Positions 34,209-45,268 of a stretch of DNA of 64,000 nucleotides are shown piece after piece. How positions within the stretch are numbered: position 1 is the first letter of the stretch; each line of letters begins with the position of its first letter. Position numbers and translations under genes: made by a program. The notes beneath the pieces were generated by a model. That model was not told the DNA's origin and did not search any database. It saw only the letters and a list, made by a program, of their open reading frames with translations. Source of the DNA: Onthophagus taurus (Eukaryota; Arthropoda; Insecta; Coleoptera; Scarabaeidae); the NCBI RefSeq assembly GCF_036711975.1, contig NC_091972.1, positions 2,423,001 to 2,487,000 on the forward strand, written 5' to 3'.

Positions 34209-34879
34209 TTAAACCTCTTTATAAGTATCATCCACATGTTTCTTGTACTGCGCCTGTTTTTTCCATAATTCTGCTGCGGTCGAATTAAGTGGACTACTAA
34301 TGTTGGGTTCACCAAGAAGAGCTTGTATTGATAACAATATTGTCCTTACATCGTACAATGCCGACCATTTATCCTTGAGAATGTCCAAACAAATGTTACC
34401 GCTGTTGTCTACATTGGGATGAAAGCAAGGTGTGATAAATTTTACTAAAGGGGCTGAATATGGATAGGCTTGTGGAAATTGTAAACTGAGTTTGTATTTT
34501 TGATTGTCATAAACCGTGTCTTTAGGGCCCATTATAGTTCCAATCCATTTAAATAAATTATCGCCTTCAGGAAAAGCTGAAACGCTTTTGTCTTGAGACA
34601 TCATTAAAGTCATCAATTCTTTATGTAATCTAACAAAAAAAAAATAAAATGAGAAAGAAGTAAAGTTTTATTTTTAAAAACTAAACACGTGTATATTTCG
34701 TGGAAACTTCTAAAATATGTGGTTTTTTATAACCGAATTTTAGATTTATAGGTTATGTTCAAAAAGAAATTTTACCTTTTCGTGACTGCGTGGTTATCTG
34801 TAGTAAATCTATTACTCTCGTCGCTTTGTTTAACACTGCTGGGTTGTTGTTCATAAGAAGGATTAACATTTTGGGCCAT
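34209..34879 (-). CDS. UBE2C: Ubiquitin-conjugating enzyme E2 C (UbcH10/vihar)
   Basis: This is the E2 of the anaphase-promoting complex, which starts ubiquitin chains on mitotic cyclins and securin. There are two exons, 34879-34776 and 34629-34209, joined by a 146-bp GT-AG intron, giving 174 residues (human about 179). After a short low-complexity N-terminus comes [20 protein letters not shown], then the UBC fold: [35 protein letters not shown], catalytic Cys115 in [20 protein letters not shown], and [19 protein letters not shown]. The ITPCFHPN segment and [12 protein letters not shown] distinguish it from other E2s. A shorter frame beginning inside exon 2 is not the true start. It is head-to-head with UBE2T. 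Confidence 0.95.
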
Positions 34880-35383
34880 AATTTAAGTAATATTCACTAA
34901 AACACAATCCTGATCAAACGCCACTGTCCAAAACGACAGATAAAAATTTATTTTTCAAATTAACCAATCAAATCACAGACAGTTAGTTTCTAATTAATGG
35001 CGCTGATGGCTCAAATTTCAAATTTAAAAATTATTTTTAAACAATAAATTATTTCAAAACTATTTCTAAATAAAATTATTTTAAAACAGTTAAAAATAAA
35101 CCAATTTATTTATTAATTTAATAAATTTATTCTCCACTTCCTAATAATTGACAGCTAATTCGATATTGATGGCGCTGACATCGTTAAATTTCAAATAAAA
35201 ATCATTTATAATTAATAATTTAAAATGTTTTGGTAAAAACAAATTAATTTAAAAACTTTTATTCAACACGTACAACGTTATAATGTATAAATCATAAATT
35301 AAACCAATAAAAAAAATAACTGTTAAAATCAGATGTTAACCCCTCTTTTTGACATAAAGTATTTTGCAAAAATCAGCTTTAAA
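34880..35383. promoter_or_regulatory. Divergent intergenic region, UBE2C / UBE2T
   Basis: These 504 bp separate the start codons of two divergent E2 genes. The centre holds two similar TGGCGCTGA pieces (34998-35006 and 35170-35178). Such TGGCGC motifs resemble cell-cycle E2F or CHR-type contexts only loosely, and I do not assign a factor. Both genes function in proliferating cells, so shared control is a reasonable inference. Confidence 0.4.
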
Positions 35384-35839
35384 ATGCAAAGACAACAAAG
35401 ATTAACTAAAGAATTAGCGAAATTATCTCGACAACCAACTCCGGGAATTTCAGTGAGTGCCAAAGATGATAAATTAAATACTTTGGAAGCGAGTATCTTA
35501 GGTCCAGAAAATACACCATACGAAGACGGTGTTTTTCACTTAGATCTTTTAATTCCTGACGATTACCCGTTTAATCCTCCTTCAATCAAGTTTATTACTA
35601 AAGTTTATCATCCTAATATTGATGACAATGGACGAATATGTTTGGATTTACTAAAAATGCCTCCAACAGGAAGTTGGAAACCTACGATTGGAATTGAAGG
35701 ATTGCTTATAGCAATTAGGATGTTATTGGGAAATCCGAACCCTAAAGATCCTTTAATGGCTGATATCGCTGAAGAATTTTTAACAAATAAAAAGGAATTT
35801 GAAAAGAAAGCAAAAGAATATTGTAAAAAGTATGCTTAA
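35384..35839 (+). CDS. UBE2T: Ubiquitin-conjugating enzyme E2 T (Fanconi anaemia pathway E2)
   Basis: This is the E2 that works with FANCL to monoubiquitinate FANCD2/FANCI during interstrand crosslink repair. The intronless frame from the ATG at 35384 gives 151 residues. It shows MQRQQRLTKELAKL, PTPGISV, ILGPENTPYEDGVFHLDLLI, YPFNPPSIKFITKVYHPNID, catalytic Cys86 in GRICLDLLKMPPTGSWKPT, and PNPKDPLMADIAEEF. The KMPPTGSW insert after the active site and Cys86 position are UBE2T features and rule out UBE2N. An upstream in-frame ATG at 35333 would add 17 residues not seen in the family. The long lysine-rich C-terminal tail of vertebrate UBE2T is absent. AATAAA lies at 35847-35852, just after the stop. 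Confidence 0.92.
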   Translation: MQRQQRLTKELAKLSRQPTPGISVSAKDDKLNTLEASILGPENTPYEDGVFHLDLLIPDDYPFNPPSIKFITKVYHPNIDDNGRICLDLLKMPPTGSWKPTIGIEGLLIAIRMLLGNPNPKDPLMADIAEEFLTNKKEFEKKAKEYCKKYA

Positions 35840-35972
35840 GAGTTATAATAAAGTATTTTTGTAATAATTAGTTTAGTTTTTATTTATTCATTTAGTTAGA
35901 ATCTCTAAAATCTATATTAATAAATAATTATTTACAAACACAACATCTATTCGTTTAAAAAAACATTCATTA

Positions 35973-36539
35973 TTATTTATTGCCTTCGTTTTCAATGTTC
36001 ACATTGGTTTCACTATTATTTTTATTTTCTTCACTTTTACATAGAGTTTCCTTTTGTTCATAATCTTCATCTTCTTTACATTCCTCAGCTAAACTACTTC
36101 GAAGTGCTTCAGCGAAAGCATCAGGATATTGTGTGGATAATTTGCTTTTAATAGCTCTAATTTTTCTAAAAATATAATCTAAATCTTTTTTCATTTCATG
36201 AAGAGTTTGACTGTGCTTTTTAAATTCAGGACCAACAGTTTTTAACCGATTAGCACTCAATGCATTACAATTTGTAAGCATTTCATTAGTTTTCTCAAAC
36301 CTTTGTAACCTAAAAAAATTATATACATTAATATTAGCTTTAAGAAGCTTTATTATGGAATGAAAAGGTATAATTTAGGATTTTTACATTTGCTTTTGGG
36401 CCCTAATCATAGTTTCAACGTCTTGTTGATCTACAATACCAGCTAATCCTTGTATAAATACTTCGGGGGCTGTGTAATTTTGAAAACACTCTATGCTAAA
36501 ATCACTTTCCGTTTCTGGAGTTTCTTTCGATTCTTCCAT
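35973..36539 (-). CDS. KXD1: KxDL motif-containing protein 1 (BORC subunit)
   Basis: This is a coiled-coil subunit of the BORC complex, which links lysosomes to Arl8 and kinesin for outward transport. There are two exons, 36539-36388 and 36309-35973, with a 78-bp GT-AG intron, giving 162 residues. It shows VDQQDVETMIRAQKQMLQRF, EKTNEMLTNCNALSANRLK, and the family block HEMKKDLDYIFRKIRAIKSK with K-x-D-L at 91-94. The tail is acidic and low in complexity (EDEDYEQKE onward), as in other insects. Its 3' end converges on UBE2T with 133 bp between stops, so the 3' untranslated regions probably overlap. Confidence 0.92.
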
Positions 36540-37888
36540 TTTAATTACAAGGTGTCTTTTTTAATTATAATGATGTGTTTGGTTAATATTGAGATAAATT
36601 GTTGGATATATCTGCAATAAGTTTTGTCAAAAGGTTATGGTTAGATATTTTGGTTGCCTATATTCAAGGAAATGTGATTAAAGTAAGAAATAAATTAATT
36701 TTTAGGCAACTTATTTAACATAAATTTGTTATGCCATCTTTAATTAAACAGGTAAGTTAAAAGATTGCTGTTCAAATTTTAAATAAGATCTGTAAGATTT
36801 ATTTTTAAGTATAAAATATGGTAAATGTTGAAAATGTTTCTTAATGATAAAATAAGTAGTAAATTATTAGGAGGAAAGTTTCTAAAATTTTATGGACCAA
36901 ATAGACTGATGTTTTTTCATCAACTTTTTGCTCCGAAACGAGTAAACAAAACAGCTTAAAGCAAGGTGTTGCCCTGATATCGATCCGACTTTCGGTAATT
37001 ATTCGACGGTAATGTGTTTTTAATATATTTTGTGTGCAGATCGCGGTCGCAGATGTTCCACACGTGCCACCATTGTCGGCCCTGCTAAATTTACCTAATG
37101 TCCTTGTTGAAAGAAAACTCTCCTAAACCTCCTTTTGCAAATCTTAATCTTTTTTTTTCCAAAAAGAAATTCTTCGTATCCCTAAAAACAAATTATAAAC
37201 AATTCCTCGGGCACGTTGAGACTGACAAAACTGATTTACATCGAAATGGGAAATTTCAAATTACGCATTTCTTGTGCCAACACGTGGTATGGACCAGAGA
37301 AAAGTTTAATTCTCCTGGCAATGTTTTGAGGCGCGTTCTCGAAGGTTTCCGGTGAACTATTTAAGACTGTTAACTTGTTAGCAAAGTTTAATTAATTTTT
37401 CTCGTTTTGGCCTCCCTTGTAGTCAGTCTCCAGTCTCCGATCGAATTCTCTCCCATCAGGTACACGCACACCGCGTTCTTGCTGACTTTACCTTCTATAC
37501 TAAACTAACTGACATTTTAAAGAAACCGTGTTACCAACAGCCAACAAGTTTAGTTAATTTTCATTAAAAAAACTGTAGGTAGCTTAAAAAAAAATTATAA
37601 ATCAAATTTTAAACGATTTTATTAAAAATAAAATGTCTACAATCGCATACAAATTAAAATTAGTGTTAATAAATTAATGATATTCTTTATCTTCTTCTTC
37701 TTCTTGCTCTTCACCTACGCTGGAGGGATGGATTGCGCCGACACCAGTATTCTGACTATCTCAAGTGTGATAGATTCCATCTTACGGATTAAGCAATATG
37801 CGACCTTATGATCAATATATTCTTCGCACAACTCGACACCAGTGTAATGATAGATCCCAGTGTTAGTGCGCTTTAGAAAATGCTATTT
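36540..37888. other. Upstream flank of KXD1, no gene recognised
   Basis: The first part must hold the KXD1 promoter. From about 36950 to 37460 the composition is more GC-balanced, and the sequence looks single-copy, but I see no supported frame. At 37680-37735 the minus strand encodes an acidic run (SVGEEQEEEEDKEYH) ending in a stop, followed by AATAAA-type signals near 37620; it looks like the 3' end of a coding sequence that leads up into the tandem array, but no start or splice site was confirmed. Confidence 0.35.
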
Positions 37889-40800
37889 TCTTTAACTTCG
37901 CTGGGTTGAAGCATAGATCATTACGAAACAATACCGGATGGCCGCAGTGCTGTGTCATCAGGAGAATGTGAGAAATGGTCCATAATTCGAAAGGAGCCGA
38001 AACTTCTTTGCAGGTGGATAGATGCAAGGAGGCAAGATATTCTGGTAAATCATGCAAATTATGCCTGGTTGCCAAGTTGATGGTGATGACGCGATGAACC
38101 TCAAATTTGTGAGCATTAAAACTTGATACTTTTGAGCAAACGAGTTCATCTTCAATCCAACGGATGCCTTCGATGTCAAATTGAGCAGCTTCTCTTCGCT
38201 GGGTTGAAGCATAGATCATCACGAAACTATACCGGATGGCCCAAGTGCAGTGTCATCAGGAGAATGTGAGAAATGGTCTAGAATTCGAAAGGAGCCGAAA
38301 CATCTCTGCAGGTGGATGGATTCAGAGAAGCAAGATACACTGGTAAAGCATTCAGACTATGTCTGGTTGCTCCGTTGATGGTGATGACACGATGAACCTC
38401 AAATTTGTTACCATTCAACTTGATGCTTTTGATCGAAACGAGTTCATCTTCATTCCAACGGATGCCTTCGATGTCAAATTGAGCAGCTTCTCTTCGCTGG
38501 GTTGAAGCATAGATCATCAAGAAACTATACCGGATGGCCGAAGTGCAGTGTCATCAGGAGAATGTGAGAAATGCTCTAGAATTCGAAAGGAGCCGAAACT
38601 TCTCTGCAGGTGGATGGATTCAGGGAAGCAAGATACACTGGTAAATCATTCAGACTATGCCTGGTTGCTCCGTTGATGGTATTGACGCGATGAACCTCAC
38701 ATTTGTGAGCATTCCAACTTGATGCTTTTGATCATACAAGTTCATCTTCATTCAAACGGATGCCTTCGATGTCAAATTAAGCAGCTTCTCTTCGCTGAGT
38801 TGAAGCATAGATCATGACGAAACAATACCGGATGGCCGAAGTGCTGTGTCATCAGGAGAATGTGAGAAATGGTCTACAATTTGAAAGGTACTTAATTGCC
38901 GAAACTTCTCTGCAGGTGGATGCATTCAGAGAAGCAAGATATTCTGGGAAATCATTCAGACTATGCCTGGTTGCTCCATTGATGGTGATGACGCGATGAA
39001 CCTCAAATTTGTGACCATTCAAACTTGATGCTCTTGATCAAACGAGTTCATCTTCATTCCAACGGATGCCTTCGATATCAAATTGAGCAGCTTCTCTTCG
39101 CTGGGTTGAAGCAGAGATCATCACGAAACAATACCGGATGACCGCAGTGCTGTGTCATCAGGAGAATGTGAGAAATGGTCTAGAATTCGAAAGGAGCCGA
39201 AACTTCTCTGCAGGTGGATGGATTCAGGGAGGCAAAATATTCTGGTAAATCATGCAGATTATGCCTGGTTGCCCCGTTGATGGTGATGACGCGATGAACC
39301 TCAAATTTGTGAGCATTAAAACTTGATACTTTTGATCAAACGAGTTCATCTTCATTTCAACTGAGGCCTTCGATGTCAAATTGAGCAGCTTCTCTTCGCT
39401 GGGTTGAAGCATTGATCATGACGAAACAATTCCGGATTTCCGAAGTGCTGTGTCATCAGGAGAATGTGAGAAATGGTCTAGAATTCGAAACGAGCCGAAA
39501 CATCTCTGCAGGTGGATGGATTCAGAGAAGCAAGATACACTGGTAAAGCATTCAGACTATGTCTGGTTGCTCCGTTGATGGTGATGACACGATGAACCTC
39601 AAATTTGTTAGCATTCAACTTGATGCTGTTGATTGAAACTAGTTCATCTTCATTCCAACGGATGCCTTCGATGTCAAATTGAGCAGCTTCTCTTCGCTGG
39701 GTTGAAGCATTGATCATGACGAAACAATACCGGATGGCCGAAGTGCTGTGTCATCAGGAGAATGTGAGAAATGGTCTAGAATTCGAAAGGTACTTAATTG
39801 CCGAAACTTCTCTGCAGGTGGATGGATTCAGGGAAGCAAGATACACTGGTAACTCATTCAGACTATGCCTGGTTGCCCCGTTGATAATAATAATAATAAT
39901 ATTCCTTTATTACCCAACAGGCATAGCCCAAAAAAGGATAACAATATATATTACATAATGTAATTGTGGCAGGGAATATGTGCAACGCCACAGTAATAAT
40001 ACAATAATATGTATCTGTATGTGAGAAAAAAAAACAAAAATTACAAAAAATTCAAGAAATTAACAATTGACCGAATTATAAAGAAAATAAAAATAAAAAC
40101 TAAATAAGTGAATTTACATGTATAAGTGAATTTACATGCAGGTGATCACTGATTGCCTGGAATCCTGTTGCCCACTTTACAGAGAGTGTATGTTGGCGCC
40201 CGTCTCATAATGTTTGTCCTAGCATAAGGAATGACGAATACGCAGCTATATCTTGAGTTACTCCTTGGAACAACAAACCCTAGTCGCTCAAGAATGAAAA
40301 GGCAATCGATGTTATATTCGATAAGCCTTTGTAGAAACCTTTCATAAAACGCGTTCCATCAAGGAAATCGTATTGTGGTATACCTCGCTCAGGGTAAATT
40401 CCATCAGATTTGTAAGAAAGAAATTTTAAGAATCTACGATGGACTCGATCAAGGCTTAAGAACTCACATGCATATAAGGGACTCCAAATCAGGCAAGCGT
40501 ATTCTAACTTACTCAGAACGTAAGCACAATACAAGGTCTTTAATAAGCTGACACTTGTGAAATATTTAGACATACGCATCACAAAACCTAGGGACCTAAA
40601 GGCCTCCGAACACACATTATTGATATGTTTTTTAAAATTAAGAGTTGCATCAAACAGGACCCCCAAATCCCTGTACTCCTCAACACGACTTAAAGTGCTG
40701 CCAGCAATATTGTAAGGATATATGCATGGTAACGAGCATCAGCTATAAGTAAGTACACAACATTTATCTATATTAAGGTTAAGTTTGTAGGTCTTACACC

Positions 40801-42580
40801 ATTGCACTATTGTGTTTAAGTTGTGCTGCAGCTTATCTGCATCTGCCATCGATGAGACTTCGGCATAGATCTTGATATCATCAGCATATCCCAACATCCG
40901 ACAATCAATTTTTAGAAGTAAGTCATTTATGAAAAGAACAAATAATAGAGGGCCCAAATTTGATCCCTGTGGAACCTCTGAGGTAAGAGTGAACTCATTA
41001 GAAAAATATCCATTGTAAGCAACATAACATTTTCTATGTTGCAAATAAGAGGCCAGAAGTTGAATTGCTGAAGGAACAAATCCGAAAGAGCTCAATTTAT
41101 ACAAGAAAATTCTATGGTCAATCAGATCAAAGGCTTTGGATAGATCAGTGTATACAACATCCACCTGCCCACGTCTATCCAAGGTGCTACAGATAAACTC
41201 GGAAATCGCAGCCAAGTTGGTAACTGTAGAGCGACCGGAAACAAAACCATGCTGGGAAGCTGACACAAAGGGGCACGTGCTGCTGTACATAAAAGAATAT
41301 AATAACTTTTCAAATAGTTTAGCAAAATCGGAAATTATCAACAAATCATCTCCAGCAGTATGCTTATTAGAAAACGTTGCCATTAATTTAATTAGCTCCT
41401 CTTCTGTAGTGGGATGAAAAGAGTATGGCAACGGATTGAAATTAGATTCAGTGAAAGTTCGGTCAGTAGATACAGTGTGAACAGCAGAAAACATGTCAGC
41501 AAAAGCATTTACAATATCTTGAGGATCAGCAAGAACATTGCTCTCACTATCAATCAGATTACAGGGTATTCTTGTGGTACGTTTCTTAGCTCGGAGAAAA
41601 TTCCATATACTGGACGGATCAGTCTTGATGGTATTTTGTGTGTTGTTAAGATACTTAATGTAACTGTCGTTTATTTCATTTTTTAACAACCTCCTTAGTC
41701 GCTTAAATTCATTATAAAATACATTTTTTTTTGTTTTGATCCATTTTTTGTGATAGAATTTTTTGATATTAATATGTCTCTTTATTTCCGGCGAAAACCA
41801 CGGTGGGTAAGAACTATCAGATTTGGTTTTAATAGGGACATGTGTATTAATTACGTTGATGGTGATGACGCGATGAACCTCAAATTTGTTAGCATTCAAA
41901 CTTGATGCTTTTGATCAAACGAGTTCATCTTCATTCCAACGGATGCCTTCGATGTCAAATTGACCAGCTTCTCATCGCTGGGTTGAAGCATAGATCATGA
42001 CGAAACAATTCCGGATGGCCGCAGTGCTGTGTCATCAGGAGAATGTGAGAAATGGTCCAGAATTCGAAAGGAGTCGAAACTTCTCTGCAGGTGGATGGAT
42101 TCAGGGAAGCAAGATACTCTGGTAAATCATGCAGATTATGCCTGGTTGCCCCGTTGATGATGATGACGCGATGAACCTCAAATTTGTTAGCATTCAAACT
42201 TGATGCTTTTGATCAAACGAGTTCATCTTCATTCCAACGGATGCCTTCCACGTCAAATTGAGCAGCTTCTCTTCGCTGGGTTGAAGCATAGATCATCACG
42301 AAACAATACCGGATGGTCGAAGTGCTGTGTCATCAGGAGAATGTGAGAAATGGTCTAGAATTCGAAAGGTACTTAATTGCCGAAACTTCTCTGCAGGTGG
42401 ATAGATTCAGGGAGGCAATATATTCTGGTAAATCATGCAGATTATGCCTGGTTGCTCCGTTGATGGTGTTGACGCGATGAACCTCAAATTTGTTAGCATT
42501 CAAACTTGATGCTTTTGATCAAACGAGTTCATCTTCATTCCAACGGATGCCTTCGATGTAAAATTGAGCAGCTTCTCTAA
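37889..42580 (-). repeat. ~298-bp tandem array with minus-strand coding-like frames
   Basis: The landmark TCGCTGGGTTGAAGCATAGA recurs near 37898, 38195, 38493, 38792, 39098, 39396, 39694, 41979 and 42275; spacing is 298 bp, or 306 bp in copies carrying an extra TACTTAAT. On the minus strand most units keep an open frame of about 80 codons containing FDIEGIRWNEDELV, NKFEVHRVITI and LPVYLASLNPSTC. In one unit (37863-38222) the frame runs on through the unit boundary (ISHILLMTQHCGHP). I do not recognise the protein. The array is split by a non-LTR insertion at 39886-41853. It could be an amplified exon or a satellite with chance frames. Confidence 0.85.
39886..41853 (-). mobile_element. 5'-truncated non-LTR retrotransposon with 7-bp target duplication
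   Basis: The element is on the minus strand and flanked by CGTTGAT at 39879-39885 and 41854-41860. Its 3' end is an ATT-triplet run. The main frame (about 41850-40739) holds LRAKKRTTRIPCNLIDSE, FAKLFEKLLYSF, SASQHGFVSGRSTVTNL, VVYTDLSKAFDLIDHRI, SEVPQGSNLGPLLFVLFIND and YADDIKIYA: an RT of jockey/CR1 type. A gap after HTAGDDLL removes part of the fingers, and a stop at about 40739 breaks the frame. The next frame (40666-40280) gives the ORF2 C-terminal region (LSKLEYACLIWSPLYA). It inserted into a pre-existing repeat unit, so it is younger than the array. Confidence 0.92.
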
Positions 42581-42869
42581 ACATATCTGTGTAGACTCTT
42601 CGGATGCGTTAATATCCTAACAATGGAGGTTCATTAAAGTCGATGGGTAGAATCTGCGTAGTTTATCTTCCTTACCTTAAATATGACGTAGTGGGATATA
42701 AGTTCCTATCCTAATTCTGTGCAATTTGATCTTAATAAATTTTTATTAATACCAAAGTAGTACCATGTAGTATTGTTTCTATATATATATCATTTTGATA
42801 TTTGTTTGGGAATAACAGCCCGTTACGTTTAGCTGATTGAAAATATAAAATTGAAAAGTCATCAAAGTT

Positions 42870-43800
42870 AAGCACCGCGCACACGGATCGCGGGAGGCAG
42901 CGCGTGGGCGATCCCCGTACGGGGGCGGCTGTTGGAAAAGCTTGGCTGTTGTGGGGGTAAAGGGGAACTTGCGGACTGCGTTTGAAGGCAGCGGTCGCCA
43001 TATTGGAAAACAAATTGCACGCGCTGCCGCTGACAGCCGCTGGATGTCTCAAAGAGCGGCCTCACAAAGCGCCGCTGCTTCTGACAACTTCAACAACTTC
43101 GGGCTTCGTTTGTTCGGGACGCAGAAAAACAACTGTTCCAACGGATTATTGAAAATTCGAAACCCTTTCAGAATTAGTTTCCACTATTTTACATTAATTT
43201 TCCGTTTCGATTTTTATTTTGAATTAAAATAAGATTGTGTCGACGTAGAATTGTTGAAATATAATTTGTGTTAAGAAAAGAAAATTTTCTTTGAGAGTTT
43301 TCTCATTTGAAAGGTGCGCAAACGTCAGGGACACGTGCTAAGAGGTGATTTTTCACCTGTCAACGACAGTGATGCCGAAAGCGGTCCTTCAAAGCTCCTT
43401 ACAAGAAGGATCCCGTACAAGCTTTTCGGCCATATCACGGCCTACTTCGATGTTTGTGACTCAAAAAGCGTTCTAATTGCGTGCTGTCCACCGAAGGGGA
43501 TCCCCGAAATTATTCACCGTTAACGACATTCATTTTTCAAAAAAATAGGAAATTGTTTTTGTAGGCGCTTGCGTTGAAATTGTGGCGGGAGCTTTTCGTC
43601 CAAAGCTCACCGTGTCCCGTTGCATAATACGGAATGGGAAAAGGGGGAACAGTGGGGAACGACGGTACTTGGAACTCGTGAGATCGGAAGCACATGCAGT
43701 CGTTGCCCGGACGCCGATTCGTAAGCACGGGCTTAATAGAAAGCTCGCGGGCAACCGTGCGAAAGCTCGCACGACGTGCTTAGTCCGGTCGTGATCATTT
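42870..43800. other. GC-rich island, possible promoter/first exon
   Basis: Against an A+T-rich background this stretch is markedly GC- and CpG-rich, for example GGATCGCGGGAGGCAGCGCG and the palindrome CCCCGTACGGGG at 42913-42924. Short frames exist on both strands (43314-43523 plus, with RKRQGHVLRGDFSPVND; 43582-43794 plus) but none is recognised. An insect gene 5' region or an unusual mobile element are both possible. I see no splice-linked coding exon nearby. Confidence 0.4.
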
Positions 43801-45260
43801 CTTTTTTTACTCTCCACCTGGTTATTCTAGTTTTTTCTCTCAACTTTTTTTTTGGGGGGCGATTTTTCGCTGTTATTCGATTATTATGAGGCGTGTTTAT
43901 TTTTTTGATATTATTAAATGGACGATTCAACTGAAATTCTAAAGAAAAAAGAAGGACAATTTTGGGGGAATCTGTGAAATTCGAGCAGTTTACCTATGAA
44001 AAAGGTAAAGTATATCATAATTATCATATAATAGAGAATTATTTTTTAAAAAAATCTAGAAATCACTTTTTTAATGATGTATATGTAAAGAATACTAAGT
44101 ATTAGGTTTTTTTGAAAACATTAAAAATACATCGATGGAACAAGAATAATATTTCAAAATTGTGTGGTAGAAAAATTGCTGTTTTGACACGTGCCGATTA
44201 CTGAAATAAACATCAATCTTTGTAACGGTTAAATTTACAGTCGAAACGTTTTGTAACAATCGATGGCGTTTGATTTAACACGTTCGTTTCTGTGTTGTGT
44301 AGTTTGAAACAAACCCTGTCCGAAATGGAAAATATTTCATTGTTTTATCATTTTGAACATTTAACAAATGTGTGGCAGGTGTTTTAAAAAAATAGAAAGA
44401 ACTTAGGTTTATAAACAAACCAAATAATGTCTTTCAACATACATTTTTGATCGATTTCGCGTTCGCAATTTAGAAGTGCTGCTCTGGGCTTTTCCGTATA
44501 TGACCATCAGTTGATATTGATAAGTGTAAAAGCAGCACCTGTGCTCCGTTTGCGCTGCGCTGGTGGCCAGCTGTTTCTAAGTTATCAGCGTGTCGACGAG
44601 GAATGGTTAAAATAAATTCTCTTCCAAGAAAATAATTGAAATCGGAATTGGGAGAACGAAAATGCAAATTGTCATCGTAAGTTCACGTTGACTTCGCAAT
44701 TCATTTAATAACTCAAACATGTTCACTCCTGCTGCATATACACAGAATTTATTGTTCCCTAAAAAGACATCTTTATACCTTTCATAAACAGCACAATTTT
44801 TGGTGGTGTTAAATCAATAAATTTCTTATGCAACAATGAAATTATTAGAATTTGAGTCTCGTGCTACAATTACCTGATGTACAAGGTTTACTTTTCCAGT
44901 CGTGATTTTAAGCGCTTCCACGACACGCAACCTATAGTCATGGTGAAATATTCAACGGCACGACAGGCAAGCTTTACGTAGATGACCCGTCAATCATACT
45001 CAGGATAAAACAATTCCGGACTCAATTACTTATTTGTAGATAATAGTGGGTTGTCTTGTGTGTAATATCGTGACTGGATATCTTTAACTGATCGTAAATA
45101 TTTAAATTAATCGATTAATAAAAGAGTAAACACTAAAAATGGAAGAATGCAAAGATAATACCTTCTGAGATACCAAAAGTCTGCTGAGGTTGTGGTTTCG
45201 TTTGATATCAACGTTATCAACAGATATCAACATTCGCGGAAATGGTACAAAAAACTGTAA
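43801..45260. other. Non-coding stretch, nothing recognised
   Basis: The sequence is of ordinary A+T-rich composition with short random frames. No inverted repeat, tandem repeat or conserved motif was found up to the target duplication of the P-superfamily element at 45261. Confidence 0.4.
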
Positions 45261-45268
45261 AGCATTTT

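Noticed and set aside
35333-35383. 17-residue N-terminal extension of UBE2T
   Set aside because: The upstream ATG is in frame, but the family begins at MQR; the extension is hydrophobic and AT-rich with no family support.
37680-37715. Tubulin-like acidic C-terminus on the minus strand
   Set aside because: The EEQEEEEDKEYH tail is short and not preceded by any tubulin sequence; acidic runs are not diagnostic.
40739-41899. 386-codon frame as a single host gene
   Set aside because: The first 15 or so codons are 298-bp array sequence and the rest is reverse transcriptase after a CGTTGAT target duplication; it is an insertion chimera.
43314-43523. 70-codon frame in the GC-rich island as a gene
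   Set aside because: No recognised family, no splice continuity, and long random frames are expected in GC-rich DNA.
43690-43715. AGATCGGAAGC stretch resembling a sequencing adaptor
   Set aside because: Only about 11 bases agree with common adaptor sequence and the following bases differ; it lies within a consistent GC-rich block, so coincidence is more likely.
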